Assembly (NCBI RefSeq): GCF_000381545.1
Contig: NZ_KB906692.1
Coordinates: 1 to 64,000 of the forward strand
Direction: 5' to 3'
Length of the DNA stretch: 64,000 nucleotides
Source of the DNA: Rhodonellum psychrophilum GCM71 = DSM 17998
GTDB taxonomy: Bacteria; Bacteroidota; Bacteroidia; Cytophagales; Cyclobacteriaceae
Shown: piece after piece, positions 8,210 to 16,857 of the stretch
How the letters are laid out: every line of letters begins with the position of its first letter
How positions within the stretch are numbered: position 1 is the first letter of the stretch
Position numbers and translations under genes: made by a program
The notes under the pieces: model-generated
Seen by the model: only the letters and a program-made list of their open reading frames with translations
What the model was told of the DNA's origin: nothing
The model's database searches: none

Positions 8210-8605
8210 ATGGCCTCATACGAAATCGAAATCATTCTCAATCGGCAATTGGCAGATTGCCTTTCCATCCCGGTTTTTATCACGGATATTTCCGGGAACC
8301 TTATTTTCTACAATGAGCCCGCTGAGGAAATCCTGGGTACACGGTTCGGCGAGACCGGCGAAATGAAAGTTGAAACCTGGTCAACAATTTTCAAACCCCT
8401 TGATGAAAAAAGAAAACCTTTGCCTCCGGAAGGTCTCCCTCTGGTGAAGACTTTGCAGGACCAACATCCGCACCACAAAGTATTCTGGATTGAGAATTTG
8501 AAAGGAAAACTTGAAAAAATTTCGGTAACCTCCTATCCTATTATCGGCCGCATGGGAAAATTTCTTGGTGGAGTGGCTATTTTCTGGGAAACAAAAGACA
8601 CATGA
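8210..8605 (+). CDS. Single-domain PAS protein
   Basis: 131 residues, essentially one PAS fold with no output domain. LSIPVFITDISGNLIFYNEPAEEILG is the PAS core start, and YPIIGRMGKFLGGVAIFWE the C-terminal beta strands. No Cys of the LOV type (NCRFLQ) is present, so flavin photochemistry of that kind is unlikely; haem or small-molecule sensing cannot be judged. The stop overlaps the start of the following metallo-hydrolase (ATGA, 4 bp), so the two are translationally coupled and probably form one sensor/enzyme pair. Control through the 40-bp palindrome upstream is likely. Confidence 0.8.
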   Translation: MASYEIEIILNRQLADCLSIPVFITDISGNLIFYNEPAEEILGTRFGETGEMKVETWSTIFKPLDEKRKPLPPEGLPLVKTLQDQHPHHKVFWIENLKGKLEKISVTSYPIIGRMGKFLGGVAIFWETKDT

Positions 8606-9435
8606 AGGTTTCCATCAAAGGCGTTCGGGGATCTATTCCCACATCCAGTCCAGAAACCTCCTATTTTGGAGGGAATACTTCATGCGTAACCGTCGTGGAA
8701 GATAATTGCTTGCTTATTTTGGATGGTGGTTCTGGAATGCAGAAAATTATCCTTCCGGATGAGTCAACAAACCGTGTTGATATTTTATTGACTCATCTGC
8801 ATTTTGATCACATTCAAGGGCTTGGATTTTTTAACCCATTGTTTGAGGCATCGAAAGAGGTGCATATTTGGGCGCCGGTCAGTACCACACAATCTTTACT
8901 GTCAAGACTTAGCAAGTTCCTCTCTCCACCTTTGTTTCCGGTATTGATGCGCGATCTCCCATGCCAACTCACTTTGCATGAAATTTCAAACAGTAGTTTT
9001 GAAATCGGTCCATTTCAAATTGACTCCCTGTATGTCATCCATCCAGGACCGACTGTTGGATTACGGATCAAGAGCAAAAATTCTGTGTTGGCTTACATTC
9101 CTGACCATGAACCTGCCTTGGGTCCCGCTGGGATGATCATGGACAAAAAATGGATTTCAGGATTTGACTTGGTGGACCAAGCGGATTTATTGATCCACGA
9201 TGCCCAGTTCACCGCAGAGGAATATAAGGGCAAGATTGGATGGGGCCATTCCGGCATGGAAGACGTGATCAAACTTGCAACGTTTGCAGGCGTAAAAAAA
9301 CTTCTATTTACCCACCATGACCCCTCACGTACCGATGCCCAACTTAAGGAAATCATGATCGGCTTGAAGGAAACCCATTCCGGAGATTTGAACTTTGAAT
9401 TTGCGCGGGAAGGAATGGAAATAGAATTGGGTTGA
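8602..9435 (+). CDS. Metallo-beta-lactamase-fold hydrolase coupled to the PAS protein
   Basis: 277 residues. It opens with KGVRGSIPTSSPETSYFGGNTSC, the conserved start of PhnP/phosphodiesterase-like MBL proteins, and has the metal motif THLHFDH (residues 64-70), with further metal ligands expected in IPDHEP, IHDAQF, GWGHSG and FTHHDPSR. These features suggest a phosphodiesterase, possibly acting on cyclic nucleotides or nucleic acid, rather than a lactamase. Its start lies inside the PAS stop codon region, pointing to equimolar production. Related proteins fused to sensor domains occur in Bacteroidota and cyanobacteria. The substrate is unknown. Confidence 0.85.
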   Translation: MKVSIKGVRGSIPTSSPETSYFGGNTSCVTVVEDNCLLILDGGSGMQKIILPDESTNRVDILLTHLHFDHIQGLGFFNPLFEASKEVHIWAPVSTTQSLLSRLSKFLSPPLFPVLMRDLPCQLTLHEISNSSFEIGPFQIDSLYVIHPGPTVGLRIKSKNSVLAYIPDHEPALGPAGMIMDKKWISGFDLVDQADLLIHDAQFTAEEYKGKIGWGHSGMEDVIKLATFAGVKKLLFTHHDPSRTDAQLKEIMIGLKETHSGDLNFEFAREGMEIELG

Positions 9436-9469
9436 TTTTTACGGTTTTTTAGGGCCGATCTATCCCCTA

Positions 9470-9640
9470 TGAAAATGCGTTCGATAACGTTCAGGGTCGA
9501 AGGGTATGTCGTTTGGTAGTGGTCATTGGCAGAGGTTTCAAATACTACAACAATGGGGTCACTAATGGTCTGGCATTTTAGATTTTGAACAAAGGGGAAA
9601 AGACCAGTTTCAACTTGTCAAATTCACTGGTAAAAACCAT
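9470..9640 (+). pseudogene. Decayed fragment of a beta-helix protein gene (paralogue of 3932-5011)
   Basis: 9509-9632 aligns with 4675-4804 of the intact gene through GGTCATTGGC, TTTCAAATA, CAATG, TTGAA, CAGCTTCAACTT-like and CTCCCTTGTA-like blocks, roughly 70% identical by eye, but it holds in-frame stops (the Trp-Ile-Leu stretch now reads TTTTAG). The 5' part is hardly recognisable. It is a relic of a second gene copy or of a duplicated segment. Confidence 0.7.
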
Positions 9641-9889
9641 TTTTGTTTCAGACTATCACAAGTGGGAACTTATGAGAATACTTATCTTTCGTAAAGCGCA
9701 AATCTCTGTCTATTCTTGCTATATATTTTTTAAGATCTAAATTTGCCGATGAACTCAATAGATCCAATATTGCAAATTGATGTAAAAAATTTTCTCTGTT
9801 GAATGCGCCAATTTTGATTTTTTTACAATTGAAGACTACAACATAGGAGCACAAGTCCTATGAAAAATTATAACCTGAAAAGGCCTTCA
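9641..9889. other. AT-rich intergenic stretch without a recognisable gene
   Basis: A 68-codon open frame on the minus strand (9648-9854) reads through most of it, but its product matches nothing I recognise. Together with the pseudogene fragment this fills the gap between the metallo-hydrolase and the glycosyltransferase. There is a short inverted repeat CATAGGAGCACAAGTCCTATG at about 9842-9861, a possible weak terminator of the minus-strand gene. Confidence 0.4.
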
Positions 9890-10876
9890 TTATTCCTCTG
9901 AAAGTACTGTACCTATTATTTTTTTATTATCTGAATTTAGAAGGATCTTATCCTTCATGTAAATGGCTACCGCTTTTTCTGAGCATTTGTTGTTCCACCA
10001 ATCAACTGTTTTCAAATGGTAGTCCATCAACATCTCTGAATCATCTATTAATTTTTTTGCCCATAACAATCCCTCTTTCCAGTTTTCTACTTGAATAATC
10101 GGGGATCCATCATAAAATTCTGTTTTGGGCAATTTATCAGAAATTATAACGCATCCAGCCCTCATCCCCTCGAAATCCCTAAAGCATTCTGCATTACCAA
10201 AACCCATTGGGGACAGGATTATCTTACTGTCAGCTAATACTTTACCGAACTCTTGTGCGCTAAAACCTGTATTGAATCCTTTATTGAAAATTATTAAAGA
10301 ATCCGGAAAATAATTACTGAAATCATTTTTGAATCCGATCGCCATATCTCGGAATATGGTCGTGGGCAGACCCCTTCTGGGAAAAAATTTTTTCTGACTA
10401 AAAAAACTTCTATACAAATCAAATCTATTTCTATTAAGATCCCCTCTAAAGAAAACATTGTAATTCCGATCATGGATTGGTTTTACAGGTAATTCCGGTA
10501 CATCATTTACATATCCCAAAGAAATCGGCAAGACATTATCTGAAATAAAAGCCTCCTCCAGATGGGTCTTGAAAATCAATTCAAAATTAGAGGAAATGGG
10601 CCGAGGATCAATGGAACCACCAGCATCAGCCAGATAGTATAAAATTATTTTCTTTTGGGACAGATGGTTTAAACAATCTGGAAGAATTTTTTCGTCATCA
10701 TTGGCAAAAATATAAAATTCATAGTTTTCCAATATTCCATCCGAAATTTTTTCAAAATTCTGGAACAGCTTGAGAAGGTATTGGGATTCATTCAGTTCAC
10801 TAAATTGAAAAACTGAGTTTTTATCATAATACACATTCTTAAGATTCATTATATCCATACGTTTTCCACACATCAA
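9890..10876 (-). CDS. Exostosin/glycosyltransferase-like protein
   Basis: 328 residues, no signal peptide or membrane segment. The C-terminal half has the features of exostosin-type (GT47-like) or related GT-B transferases: YNVFFRGDLNRNRFDL, then LADSKIILSPMGFGNAECFR and DFEGMRAGCVIISDKLP, where the Glu-Gly pair is the usual nucleotide-sugar binding region. The N-terminal half is unknown. Several in-frame Met codons lie within the first ten residues, so the exact start is uncertain. The coding sequence is clearly more AT-rich than its neighbours and it has no operon, suggesting import or loss of a larger polysaccharide locus. Confidence 0.6.
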   Translation of the reverse strand: MMCGKRMDIMNLKNVYYDKNSVFQFSELNESQYLLKLFQNFEKISDGILENYEFYIFANDDEKILPDCLNHLSQKKIILYYLADAGGSIDPRPISSNFELIFKTHLEEAFISDNVLPISLGYVNDVPELPVKPIHDRNYNVFFRGDLNRNRFDLYRSFFSQKKFFPRRGLPTTIFRDMAIGFKNDFSNYFPDSLIIFNKGFNTGFSAQEFGKVLADSKIILSPMGFGNAECFRDFEGMRAGCVIISDKLPKTEFYDGSPIIQVENWKEGLLWAKKLIDDSEMLMDYHLKTVDWWNNKCSEKAVAIYMKDKILLNSDNKKIIGTVLSEE

Positions 10877-11082
10877 CAGAAATTAAAACACAAACAATTC
10901 TCTCCAAAAATCAGGAGAACATCCCCTCCTTCAGGTTAAACTCACATTTATTACGCCAAGAATTTTGTCGCGTAACAAAAGGTTGGCCCTAATCAAAAAT
11001 TACCGGGTATTATTTGGGTGATTCAACTCTTTAATTTCTACAAAAGGTATCAAAATAATATTAGATCCCAAGATCATAATCC

Positions 11083-11349
11083 ATGCAATTGCCGCCGCCC
11101 ATGAAAAGCTTTCTGAAGCAATACGATTTGACTGGGAAAACCGTCATTCCTTTCAATACGCACGGTGGATATGGGATAGGAAGCAGTTTTGAATTGATTA
11201 AAAAAAGTTGTCCGAAGAGCATTGTCTTTGAAGGGTATTCCACCAAAGGCGGTGTAGAAAGAGACGGGGTAATTTTTGTAATGGATGGAGAAAAGAAAAA
11301 CCAGACCATCGCGGAAGTAAGGCAATGGCTAAAAAAAATCGGCTTTTAA
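11083..11349 (+). pseudogene. Flavodoxin-family protein, N-terminally truncated
   Basis: 88 codons equal to the C-terminal half of a flavodoxin_4-type protein: MQLPPPMKSFLKQYDLTGKT, VIPFNTHGGYGIGSSFE, then GYSTKGG. The N-terminal FMN phosphate loop and the central region are absent; upstream in the same frame is TAA one codon before the ATG. A protein lacking the phosphate loop could not bind FMN normally, so this is taken as a remnant. Confidence 0.75.
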
Positions 11350-11756
11350 ATCACTTTAAATCTTTGAAGGATTAGTTTGATGGGAAAGGAAATGGTCAGT
11401 GGGGAAACAAACCATGGAAAGAGAAAAAATATAAGTTTACCTGGACAAAAGTTTTAAATTAAAAAAACTGACACCTTCAAAAGTGGAATATTGGCAATAA
11501 AATTCAGGATTTTGAAATAATATCAAGTTGTAACAGATTGTAAATCTGTAAAGTATTAAATTGAAAAATCAACTACGGATTGATGACCTATCCTAATTCA
11601 AAACCGAAAGATTGAATTTCGTAAGAAATTTCATTTCAGAATACTACAACCCGAAGTATTTCTTGATTTCAAAATCGAAAATTGATTTCTTCATGGAAAA
11701 GAAAGATCGATGCGATTAAAAAAACAACGAGAAGGGATTACCTCTAAGACAATGTG
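11350..11756. other. Intergenic region with no gene; one isolated operator-like half-site
   Basis: About 400 bp of AT-rich DNA. ATTGAATTTCGTAAG at 11611-11625 resembles one half of the tandem operator (TTTGATTTTCGTAA), without a convincing partner 21 bp away. A short hairpin ACAGATTGTAAATCTGT lies near 11532-11548. No ORF in it looks coding. Confidence 0.4.
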
Positions 11757-11795
11757 TTTGATTTTCGTAACACATTGTTTGAAAGCAGTAATGAA
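11757..11795 (+). promoter_or_regulatory. Tandem AraC-type operator, copy 2 (iorAB-like operon)
   Basis: Half-sites TTTGATTTTCGTAACAC at 11757 and TTTGAAAGCAGTAATGA at 11778, 21 bp apart. The first half-site is identical to copy 1 over 14 bases. It starts 89 bp before the ATG at 11846, close to the 86 bp of copy 1 and 94 bp of copy 3. The -7 box is poor here (TACCCATT at about 11819), which would fit a promoter that needs an activator. Confidence 0.6.
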
Positions 11796-11845
11796 ATTAC
11801 TTTAAAAAAACCGTCTTTTACCCATTCTTAAAAATAGACAATACC

Positions 11846-12301
11846 ATGGCAAAATTCAATCTGAATATCAACGGTAAATCCAAAGAGGTAGAGGTAGATG
11901 CCGCTACTCCCCTTTTATGGGTGTTGCGGGACCATTTAAATTTAACTGGAACCAAATATGGCTGCGGGATAGCAGCTTGCGGTGCATGCACCGTTCATTT
12001 AGATGGGGTGGCCGTGCGCTCCTGCCAAATGCCGGTATCAAACATAGAAAATCAAAAAATCACAACGATCGAAGGACTCTCTGAAAATGGAGACCATCCG
12101 GTTCAGAAAGCCTGGTTGGAACATGACGTACCGCAATGCGGATATTGTCAATCTGGGCAGATCATGACTGCTGTCGCTTTTTTGAAAGAAAACCCAAATC
12201 CGAGTGATCCAGAAATCGAGAATGCGATGAACGGAAATATTTGCCGCTGCGGCACTTATCTCCGTATCAAAGCTGCTGTCAAAACAGCTGCAAATTCTTA
12301 A
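11846..12301 (+). CDS. 2Fe-2S subunit of an IorAB-like molybdenum hydroxylase
   Basis: 151 residues, the small electron-transfer subunit of the xanthine dehydrogenase family. All eight cluster cysteines are present: C40, C45, C48, C60 ([15 protein letters not shown]; plant-type ferredoxin domain) and C98, C101, C133, C135 ([19 protein letters not shown]; second cluster domain). It has no separate FAD subunit nearby, matching the two-subunit IorAB type that passes electrons to a cytochrome. The large subunit follows 21 bp later. No Tat signal is present, so it would travel as partner of the Tat-signalled large subunit. Controlled by the tandem operator at 11757. Confidence 0.93.
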   Translation: MAKFNLNINGKSKEVEVDAATPLLWVLRDHLNLTGTKYGCGIAACGACTVHLDGVAVRSCQMPVSNIENQKITTIEGLSENGDHPVQKAWLEHDVPQCGYCQSGQIMTAVAFLKENPNPSDPEIENAMNGNICRCGTYLRIKAAVKTAANS

Positions 12302-12322
12302 GCACATTTAACCCACAAAGAC

Positions 12323-14584
12323 ATGTCAATCGAAAAAACATCCATAAACAGACGCTCTTTCCTGAAGGTTTCTGCCCTTGCAGGTGGAGGAATGGTCCTT
12401 AGCTTTAGTTGGCTGGCGGGTTGTAAACCCACACCAAAAGAAGTGTTGAGCATGCCCAAGGAATGGTTTGAACTCAATAGCTATATCAAAATCGGAGAAA
12501 ACGGAGCCGTCACACTTTTCTCTCCCAATCCGGAATTTGGCTCCAATGTCAAAACCTCCATGCCGATGATCTTGGCAGATGAATTGGACATTGACTGGAA
12601 AAATGTATTTGTCGAGCAGGCAGATTTCTATCCTGAGCGATACGATCGCCAGTTTACAGGAGGAAGCCAGGGCATTCGTCAAGGCTGGACGCCCTTGCGA
12701 ACTGCCGGAGCAACAGCCCGAATGATGCTTGTCAACGCAGCAGCCCAAACCTGGAAAGTGTCCGCAAGTGAAATCACCACGGGAGCCGGAACAATCCACC
12801 ATAAATCCAGCAACAAAAAAGCTGGCTATGGGGAAATGGCATCTTTGGCAGCCACCCTGCCAGTACCGGAAGAAGTGAAATTGAAAGAGATCAAGGATTT
12901 CAAAATCATCGGAACTTCCAAAAAGAACGTGGACGGGCTAAAGATTGTCACCGGTCAACCCCTTTTCTCGATTGACCATAAAGTGGATGGGATGCTGTAC
13001 AGTTCGATCGTCCACCCACCGGCTTTTGGGATTAAGCTGAAATCCTTTGACGCTTCTTCGGTGAAGTCCATGCAGGGAATCAAGGATATTTTTTCTGTTA
13101 AAGTATTCAGTGAAGACTACGAACGCAACTTTTTCGATACTGCCACTTTCCCCGAGATGGTGGCGATCGTCGGCAATTCCACCTGGGAAGTGCTTCAGGC
13201 CAAAAAAGCATTGAAAGTCGAATGGGAAAATGCGCCACAGTCCAGCTTCGCCATGACCGATTTCGGAGGAAATAAATCCACAGGTACAATTCCGGCAGGC
13301 CTGGAAAACTCTGCCGACCACAAAGCCAAAATGGCTGAATATACGACCAAGCCCGGAAATATTCTCAGACGTGACGGAGATCCGGAAGCACAGTTTAAAA
13401 AAGCTGCAAAAGTGCTCGAGCGCACCTATTCGGCTCCTTTTTTGGCACACAATACCATGGAACCCATGAACTGCTTTGCTGATGTCAGCGGTGGCAAAGC
13501 TGTGGTTTATGGACCTACCCAAGCACCTGAATCGATCATGGGTACTTTGGTTCAGGCTTTGGGGATTCCCAAAGAAAACATTCAGATCAATTTGGCGAGA
13601 ATGGGTGGAGGTTTTGGTAGACGGGCCTATAGCCACCACATGGTAGAAGCTGCCTTGATTTCCCAGAAAGTAAATGCTCCGGTAAAGATGGTTTACACGC
13701 GGGAAGATGACATGACTTCAGGGGTTTACCGTCCTACCTACTCTGCCACTTACCGTGCAGCCTTGGATGAAAACAACAAACTGATTGCTTTCCATGTAAA
13801 GGCAGGTGGAATTCCTGAAACGCCTATTGCCCCAAACAGATTTCCTGCCGGCGCGATCGACCATTATCTAGCAGAAGGATGGCAGATTGAGTCCAACATC
13901 ACCATTGGAGCCTTTAGGGCACCGAGGTCCAATTTTATCGCAAGTGCAGAGCAATCCTTTCTGGATGAACTTGCAGAAGTAATGGAAAAAGATCCCATTG
14001 CATTCCGGCTTGAACTCTTGGATAGGGCTAAAACCAATCCGGTAGGAGAAAAAAATGATTATAATGCTGCTCGCTATGCAGGCGTATTGGAACTCGTGCG
14101 CGAAAAATCCAAATGGAACAGTCCTCTGGACAATGTACACCGCGGTGTATCGGCTTATTTTTGCCACAACTCCTACGTCGCCGAAGTATTGGATATCGTC
14201 ATGAAAGACAACAAACCCATGGTGGAAAAAGTCTATGCAGCCGTGGACTGTGGCATCGTGGTCAACCCAGATGCTGCAACCAATATGGGTGAAGGAGCGA
14301 TTGTGGATGGAATCGGCAATGCTTTCTTTGGCGAATTGGCTTTTGAAAACGGCGTGCCAAACAAGACTAATTTTGATAAATACCGGATGATTCGGCAGGC
14401 CGAAGCACCGAAAGCAATTGAAGTTCACTTTGTGGACAGCAAGGAAGATCCGACAGGACTGGGCGAACCTTTCTTCCCTCCCGTCTTTGCGGCTTTGGCC
14501 AATTCCCTCTACAAGGCAACGGGCAGGCGGTATTACGATCAGCCTTTTGCTCCACAGTTGGAGATGCAGAATCTGAAAATGTGA
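12323..14584 (+). CDS. Molybdopterin-binding large subunit, IorB-like, Tat-exported
   Basis: 753 residues. The N-terminus has a Tat motif (NRRSFLKVSALAGGG) and then a Cys in SWLAGCKPTP that could be a lipobox. Two ald_xan_dh_C2-type molybdopterin domains follow: AHNTMEPMNCFADV, GPTQAPESIMGTLVQALG, RMGGGFGRRAY (oxyanion and Moco-binding loop), GAFRAPRSNFIASAEQS and GEGAIVDGIGNAFFGE near the catalytic Glu region ending GLGEPFFPPVFAALANS, which contains the active-site Glu of the GEP motif. The substrate (N-heterocycle or aldehyde) cannot be told from sequence. It pairs with the 2Fe-2S gene upstream; a terminator follows. The Moco maturation (XdhC-like) gene is not in the window. Confidence 0.92.
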   Translation: MSIEKTSINRRSFLKVSALAGGGMVLSFSWLAGCKPTPKEVLSMPKEWFELNSYIKIGENGAVTLFSPNPEFGSNVKTSMPMILADELDIDWKNVFVEQADFYPERYDRQFTGGSQGIRQGWTPLRTAGATARMMLVNAAAQTWKVSASEITTGAGTIHHKSSNKKAGYGEMASLAATLPVPEEVKLKEIKDFKIIGTSKKNVDGLKIVTGQPLFSIDHKVDGMLYSSIVHPPAFGIKLKSFDASSVKSMQGIKDIFSVKVFSEDYERNFFDTATFPEMVAIVGNSTWEVLQAKKALKVEWENAPQSSFAMTDFGGNKSTGTIPAGLENSADHKAKMAEYTTKPGNILRRDGDPEAQFKKAAKVLERTYSAPFLAHNTMEPMNCFADVSGGKAVVYGPTQAPESIMGTLVQALGIPKENIQINLARMGGGFGRRAYSHHMVEAALISQKVNAPVKMVYTREDDMTSGVYRPTYSATYRAALDENNKLIAFHVKAGGIPETPIAPNRFPAGAIDHYLAEGWQIESNITIGAFRAPRSNFIASAEQSFLDELAEVMEKDPIAFRLELLDRAKTNPVGEKNDYNAARYAGVLELVREKSKWNSPLDNVHRGVSAYFCHNSYVAEVLDIVMKDNKPMVEKVYAAVDCGIVVNPDAATNMGEGAIVDGIGNAFFGELAFENGVPNKTNFDKYRMIRQAEAPKAIEVHFVDSKEDPTGLGEPFFPPVFAALANSLYKATGRRYYDQPFAPQLEMQNLKM

Positions 14585-14619
14585 TTTGAAAAGTAATGCT
14601 AGGCGTAGTGTCAGGCGCT

Positions 14620-14646
14620 AGGCGTAGTATTCCACTACGCCTTTTT
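14620..14646 (+). terminator. Intrinsic terminator after the iorAB-like operon
   Basis: AGGCGTAGT, loop ATTCC, ACTACGCCT followed by TTTT: a 9-bp perfect stem with T tail, 36 bp after the large-subunit stop. A second partial copy of the stem arm (AGGCGTAGTG) lies just before it at 14601. Confidence 0.8.
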
Positions 14647-14691
14647 ATTCCTCGAATTTGAAATTCGATAAGAAGGAGCATTCGGATGAAG

Positions 14692-14794
14692 CTGGATTGA
14701 TTTTTCCTTTTGCCATTAGAAATGGCTTATTGCGTGAGGCATTCCATTGGGGATTCAACAATATTTGGGTGTAGTAGAAACTACACCCAGCCAT
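14692..14794 (+). repeat. Hairpin repeat (REP-like), copy 1
   Basis: About 100 bp containing two hairpins: CCATTAGAAATGG and GGGTGTAGTAGAAACTACAC(CC), the latter a perfect 8-bp stem around TAGAAA. It shares TGGCTTAT, GCGTGAGGCATTCCATTGGG and CAATATTTGGGTG with the copies at 16747 and 16858. These copies flank the outer-membrane protein/AraC pair as direct repeats. Confidence 0.7.
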
Positions 14795-14818
14795 GTAGCA
14801 GACAACAAAAATTCATTG

Positions 14819-14882
14819 TTTGATTTTTGTAAGAATCGGTTTGAATTCTGTTCAAACGGTTAAGGGTCTAGCGGTAATTTTA
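14819..14882 (+). promoter_or_regulatory. Tandem AraC-type operator with promoter, copy 3
   Basis: Half-sites TTTGATTTTTGTAAGAA at 14819 and TTTGAATTCTGTTCAAA at 14840, 21 bp apart. A -7-like box TAATTTTA (one mismatch to TAnnTTTG) lies at 14875-14882, the same distance (56 bp) from the first half-site as in copy 1. It would drive the outer-membrane protein gene and, by read-through, the AraC gene itself. Confidence 0.6.
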
Positions 14883-14912
14883 CATCGTTAAAATACTGCA
14901 AGATCCTTCATT

Positions 14913-15782
14913 ATGAATATGCTACCCCCTCCATTCCTGGGCAATCCCAATAAGACAAAAGTTGATGGATTGTCCGTAGTTCTTTCAATGCTTTCAAAGA
15001 GGAATCAAAGAAAATCCATTCTGAAGTTGGGGTTGATCTTAACCATGATTTTCGGTTTGGCTTCTGTCGGTTTTTCCCAAACAGATGAAACCGAAAAACC
15101 AAGCTATACCTTCAGAGGCAATATCAGTGCAACCAACAATGGCATTTCATTGGTCCCCACCTTTTCTCTCGGAAGACCCGCTGTTGTTTTCGAATTGTCA
15201 TTGGGAGGAGAAAGGTTGAGTTTTGACCCGGAAATCCGCTTTGCAATGGATGGAAAACCTTGGTCTTTTATCCTGTGGTGGAGGTACAAAGTGATCAAAT
15301 CTGAAAAATTCAACCTCAATATGGGTGTACATCCGGCTTTTGTATTTAGGGAAGCCTTGTCAACAAACGGGTTTAAAAATGATTTGATGGTTGCCCAAAG
15401 ATTTTTTGCCAGCGAGGTATCACCCAGTTACAATATTTCAAAAAAAGTGAAGATTGGACTGTATTACCTTCATTCATTGGGTTTGGACCAAGGCTTGACC
15501 AAGAACACCCAGTTTTTGGCTTTCAATATGAACTTCTCCGACATCCACTTGTCTGATCAGATTTATCTCAACATCAGACCCCAGGTATTTTATCTCAAAA
15601 TGGATGAAAGAGACGGCTATTATGCAAACACTTCTGTACTCATTGCGAAAAGGAATTTCCCACTTGCAATTGGTTCAATCGTAAACAGAAGCCTAAGATC
15701 CGATATCATCGGAAACAAGGATTGGGTATGGAATGTGAGTTTAAATTATTCCTTCCATAAAACCTTCGCCAGAAATAATTAA
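14913..15782 (+). CDS. Outer-membrane beta-barrel-like protein of unknown function
   Basis: Up to 289 residues. A signal peptide is best read from the second Met (codon at 14988: MLSKRNQRKSILKLGLIL, then AG-type cleavage near GFSQ), although the promoter position fits the first ATG at 14913; both starts remain possible. The mature part has alternating hydrophobic/polar strands, many aromatic residues and a terminal aromatic-ending strand (WNVSLNYSFHKTF), typical of an outer-membrane barrel of 10-12 strands. There is no TonB box or plug. It is followed after 52 bp by an AraC regulator and is preceded by the shared operator, so a transport or sensing role linked to the same substrate as the iorAB-like enzyme is inferred. 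Confidence 0.6.
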   Translation: MNMLPPPFLGNPNKTKVDGLSVVLSMLSKRNQRKSILKLGLILTMIFGLASVGFSQTDETEKPSYTFRGNISATNNGISLVPTFSLGRPAVVFELSLGGERLSFDPEIRFAMDGKPWSFILWWRYKVIKSEKFNLNMGVHPAFVFREALSTNGFKNDLMVAQRFFASEVSPSYNISKKVKIGLYYLHSLGLDQGLTKNTQFLAFNMNFSDIHLSDQIYLNIRPQVFYLKMDERDGYYANTSVLIAKRNFPLAIGSIVNRSLRSDIIGNKDWVWNVSLNYSFHKTFARNN

Positions 15783-15834
15783 TATTGTCAGGAAAGGAAT
15801 TCAAAATCTATCTTATCATTCGATTCCAATCAAA

Positions 15835-16740
15835 ATGGAAAAAACCGAAAGTTTAGCCGAGTTTTACAAAAGGAAGTTCAACTGGATGCCTGAAAATTTC
15901 CGGAACGAAATCGGACACTTCAATATTTTCAGGATTGAGCCGCTTATAGGGGAAAATGGCAAACCAGTCATTCCTTACAAAAGACGGGATTTCTATAAAA
16001 TTATGCTCGTGAAGGGAAACAGCAAAGTCCATTATGCAGACAAGATCTTCGAAGTAAAAAAACAAGCCCTCTCCTTTTCCAATCCCTATATCCCCTATAA
16101 ATGGGAACACATCGATGATATCAGAAGCGGAGTATTTTGTATATTCAACCAACAATTTTTCCATCAATTTGGCAATTTAAACCAATATGAGGTTTTCCAG
16201 CCGAATGGAAACCATGTATTTGAATTGACCGATGAACAGGCAATTGAGGTTGAGTCGATTTTTGTAAAAATGGAACAAGAGATCCGTTCGGAATACAAAT
16301 ACAAATATGATATTCTGCGAAACCTGGTTTTTGAATTGTTGCATTATGGACTGAAAATGCAACCTTCCACCAACTTCGAAAAGCAACAGATCAATGCTTC
16401 TCAGAGGATTTCCGCACTGTTTATGGAGCTTCTTGAACGTCAATTTCCAATAGAAGAGCACCATCCAAAAATCAATTTGCGAACCGCTTCCGATTTTGCC
16501 AATCAACTCAACGTCCATGTCAATCATCTGAACAGGGCCCTCAAAGAAACAATGCAGAAAACCACTTCACAGCTGATCTCAGACCGTGTTTTACAAGAAG
16601 CCAAGATATTGTTGAAACACAGTACTTTGAACGTTGGGGAGGTCGCTTATGCATTGGGTTTTACCGAAGTTACCCATTTCAACAATTTCTTCAAAAAGCA
16701 CTTGGGAACAAGCCCTCTGAAATTCAGGAATATAACTTAA
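15835..16740 (+). CDS. AraC-family transcriptional regulator
   Basis: 301 residues. The N-terminal part (about 40-170) is a cupin-like ligand domain (YKIMLVKGNSKVHYADKIF, ALSFSNPYIPYKWEH). The C-terminal 100 residues have the double helix-turn-helix of AraC/XylS: ASDFANQLNVHVNHLNRALK and VGEVAYALGFTEVTHFNNFF, ending in the typical KKHLGTSPLKFR. The gene follows the barrel-protein gene by 52 bp, probably in one transcript. It is the obvious candidate to bind the tandem 21-bp-spaced sites at 6482, 11757 and 14819. Its effector is unknown. Confidence 0.92.
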   Translation: MEKTESLAEFYKRKFNWMPENFRNEIGHFNIFRIEPLIGENGKPVIPYKRRDFYKIMLVKGNSKVHYADKIFEVKKQALSFSNPYIPYKWEHIDDIRSGVFCIFNQQFFHQFGNLNQYEVFQPNGNHVFELTDEQAIEVESIFVKMEQEIRSEYKYKYDILRNLVFELLHYGLKMQPSTNFEKQQINASQRISALFMELLERQFPIEEHHPKINLRTASDFANQLNVHVNHLNRALKETMQKTTSQLISDRVLQEAKILLKHSTLNVGEVAYALGFTEVTHFNNFFKKHLGTSPLKFRNIT

Positions 16741-16746
16741 AAATAG

Positions 16747-16857
16747 TTGAAGTCGGACTTCGTTTTTGCCTTGGCCATTAGAAATGGCTTATGGCGTGAG
16801 GCATTCCATTGGGAATTAATCAATATTTGGGTGGAGTAGAAACTACACCCAGTGCGG
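16747..16857 (+). repeat. Hairpin repeat (REP-like), copy 2
   Basis: About 111 bp, containing GAAGTCGGACTTC, CCATTAGAAATGG and GGGTGGAGTAGAAACTACAC-type hairpins. It is followed directly by copy 3, giving a tandem of period about 110 bp. Confidence 0.7.

Noticed and set aside
9648-9854. 68-codon minus-strand ORF next to the glycosyltransferase
   Set aside because: No recognisable family, AT-rich surroundings, and no conserved start context; kept only as a remark.
11083-11349. Flavodoxin-like ORF as a complete gene
   Set aside because: Covers only the C-terminal half of the fold, lacks the FMN phosphate loop and has TAA just upstream, so it is listed as a remnant.
12938-13639. Long open frame (233 codons) antisense to the molybdenum hydroxylase large subunit
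   Set aside because: A shadow of a strongly conserved gene; no domain visible.
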